Source of the DNA: Desulfuromonadaceae bacterium
Lineage (GTDB): Bacteria; Desulfobacterota; Desulfuromonadia; Desulfuromonadales; Geopsychrobacteraceae
Reading direction: 5' to 3'
Assembly: GCA_016744555.1 (NCBI GenBank)
Contig: JADGED010000140.1
Span: 434-6,358, forward strand
DNA length: 5,925 nt
Of the stretch, positions 5,144 to 5,925 are shown in pieces. Under the pieces are notes generated by a model. The model did no database searches and was not told where the DNA came from. It was given only the letters and a program-made list of their open reading frames with translations. Positions within the stretch are counted from its first letter, which is position 1. Each line of letters opens with the position of its first letter. The position numbers were made by a program, and so were the translations under genes.

Positions 5144-5554
5144 TTAATGACCGCCGCCAGCGACCTGAATACGAACTAGAGCTCGTTTCAAAGCAGCTTC
5201 CATAATCATATATTTTTTATCTTCAACAGATAATGTTCTGAGCGCATCTTCAGCACGACCTAAGGCTGCTTTAGCACGAGCTAAATCAATCTCATCTGCC
5301 GTCTCAGCTGTATCGACCAAAACAGTGATTGTATCGTCCTGAATTTCAAGATAGCCCCAGTTTACCGCTATATGAAAAACTTCACCGCCTTTTTTATAAG
5401 TCAACTGGCCAACCTTCAAGGTTGTTAATAACGGCGTGTGACCAGGAAGGAGACCTAATTCACCCACAAATCCTGGGGCAGTTAGTTCATCAACTTCTTC
5501 CGATAGTACCCGCTTATACGGTGTGACCATTTCAAGCTTTAGATTATCAGCCAT
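5144..5554 (-). CDS. atpC: F-type ATP synthase epsilon subunit
   Basis: This is the epsilon subunit of the F1 central stalk, which couples rotation to the membrane ring and restrains ATP hydrolysis. At 136 residues it has the normal length. The N-terminal beta-sandwich (about 1-85) shows LKLEMVTPYKRVLSEEVDEL, then GELGLLPGHTPLLTTLKVG (31-49). The C-terminal helical hairpin (about 88-131) includes ARAKAALGRAEDAL and ends LKRALVRIQVAGGGH. The ATG is preceded by AAAGGA about 8 bases upstream. It lies 40 bases after atpD and is the last gene before a strong terminator. The GHTPLLTTLKVG...VNWGYLEI wording and the RALVRIQVA end look like Desulfuromonadales subunits. The assignment is firm; the lineage is from memory. 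Confidence 0.97.
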   Translation of the reverse strand: MADNLKLEMVTPYKRVLSEEVDELTAPGFVGELGLLPGHTPLLTTLKVGQLTYKKGGEVFHIAVNWGYLEIQDDTITVLVDTAETADEIDLARAKAALGRAEDALRTLSVEDKKYMIMEAALKRALVRIQVAGGGH

Positions 5555-5594
5555 TACGATTGTCCTTTGCTTTTGTAACTATTCATTCAACCGA

Positions 5595-5925
5595 TTAGGC
5601 TGCCATTTCCTTAGCTTTTTCAATCGCTTCTTCGATGGTACCTACCAAGTAGAATGCCTGCTCTGGTAAAGCATCGTGCTTACCATCGAGAATCTCCTGG
5701 AAGCCTCTGATGGTATCTTTCAACTCAACATACTTACCTGGGGAACCAGTAAATACCTCAGCAACGTGGAACGGCTGAGAAAGGAAACGTTGGATTTTTC
5801 TGGCACGGGCAACAACTTGTCTATCTTCTTCAGATAGCTCGTCCATACCAAGAATAGCAATAATATCCTGCAGCTCTTTATATTTCTGCAGGGAAACCTG
5901 AACGCCACGAGCAGTTGCATAATGC
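5595..5925 (-). CDS. atpD: F-type ATP synthase beta subunit, C-terminal part (5' end outside window)
   Basis: This is the catalytic beta subunit of F1. Only the last 109 complete codons lie in the window; the frame is open to the right edge. It reads HYATARGVQVSLQKYKELQD, then IIAILGMDELSEEDRQVVARAR. That includes the DELSEED segment that contacts the rotating gamma subunit, followed by IQRFLSQPFHVAEVFTGSPGKYVELKDTIRGF and the PEQAFYLVGTIEEAIEKAKEMAA end. The Walker A and catalytic residues are outside the window. A shorter ATG-started frame at 5846 is simply an internal methionine of this gene, not a separate start. It is followed 40 bases later by atpC, the usual operon order. The FHVAEVFTGSPGKYVELKDTIRGFQEIL wording is Desulfuromonadales-like. 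Confidence 0.97.
   Translation of the reverse strand, partial: HYATARGVQVSLQKYKELQDIIAILGMDELSEEDRQVVARARKIQRFLSQPFHVAEVFTGSPGKYVELKDTIRGFQEILDGKHDALPEQAFYLVGTIEEAIEKAKEMAA

Noticed and set aside
5329..5526. A plus-strand frame of 65 residues within atpC.
   Set aside because: It is a shadow of a strongly conserved gene on the other strand.
5595..5846. A short ATG-started frame of 83 residues that could be taken as a truncated or frameshifted beta subunit.
   Set aside because: Translating 5847-5925 in the same frame gives HYATARG...LQKYKELQDIIAILG, the normal upstream sequence of AtpD, so the gene is continuous to the window edge.
5720..5920. A minus-strand frame of 66 residues in another register over atpD.
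   Set aside because: It overlaps the confirmed AtpD frame and has no conserved features.

Overview
This 5.9 kb window is bacterial chromosomal DNA with ordinary housekeeping content and one real anomaly at its left end. PlsY (GNIGATN-type), the stand-alone NifU/IscU scaffold and both ATP synthase subunits look to me most like those of Desulfuromonadales (Geobacter/Pelobacter-type 'deltaproteobacteria') with a lowish GC content. This placement is from memory of family sequences, not from a search. The organism is Gram-negative in character: mltG-type transglycosylase, acyl-phosphate phospholipid pathway, and a piece of what looks like a TonB-dependent outer-membrane receptor.

Layout, left to right. 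Positions 1-110 (minus) hold the start of an unidentified AT-rich gene running off the window. Positions 129-1052 (minus) are one open frame whose first ~247 residues are MltG and whose last ~60 are unrelated and look like the end of a TonB-dependent receptor. plsY (1061-1648, minus) lies 8 bases upstream of mltG, so the two form an operon. Positions 1649-1894 carry a degenerate inverted-repeat element (about 1697-1880). A GTG-started NifU/IscU-like Fe-S scaffold gene (1895-2272, minus) follows, then a plus-strand zinc-ribbon-like unknown gene (2399-2830). That gene's end overlaps, tail to tail, a TauE/SafE-family permease (2795-3559, minus). A promoter-rich AT-rich gap (3560-3837) separates the permease from a plus-strand pair: a 64-residue single-span membrane protein (3838-4032) and a GlxA-type AraC transcription regulator (4088-5059). 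A strong intrinsic terminator (5089-5119, minus) ends the atp operon, of which atpC (5144-5554) and the 3' part of atpD (5595-5925) are visible.

How the genes relate. plsY-mltG joins lipid synthesis and peptidoglycan-length control in one transcription unit. atpD-atpC is the normal end of an F-type ATP synthase operon. The middle genes look like independent units. No tRNA, rRNA, CRISPR array or insertion sequence is visible. I did not find convincing evidence of a new multi-gene system. The best leads are the MltG/receptor chimera with its sharp composition change, the inverted-repeat element, and the palindrome sitting on the predicted start site of the permease gene.
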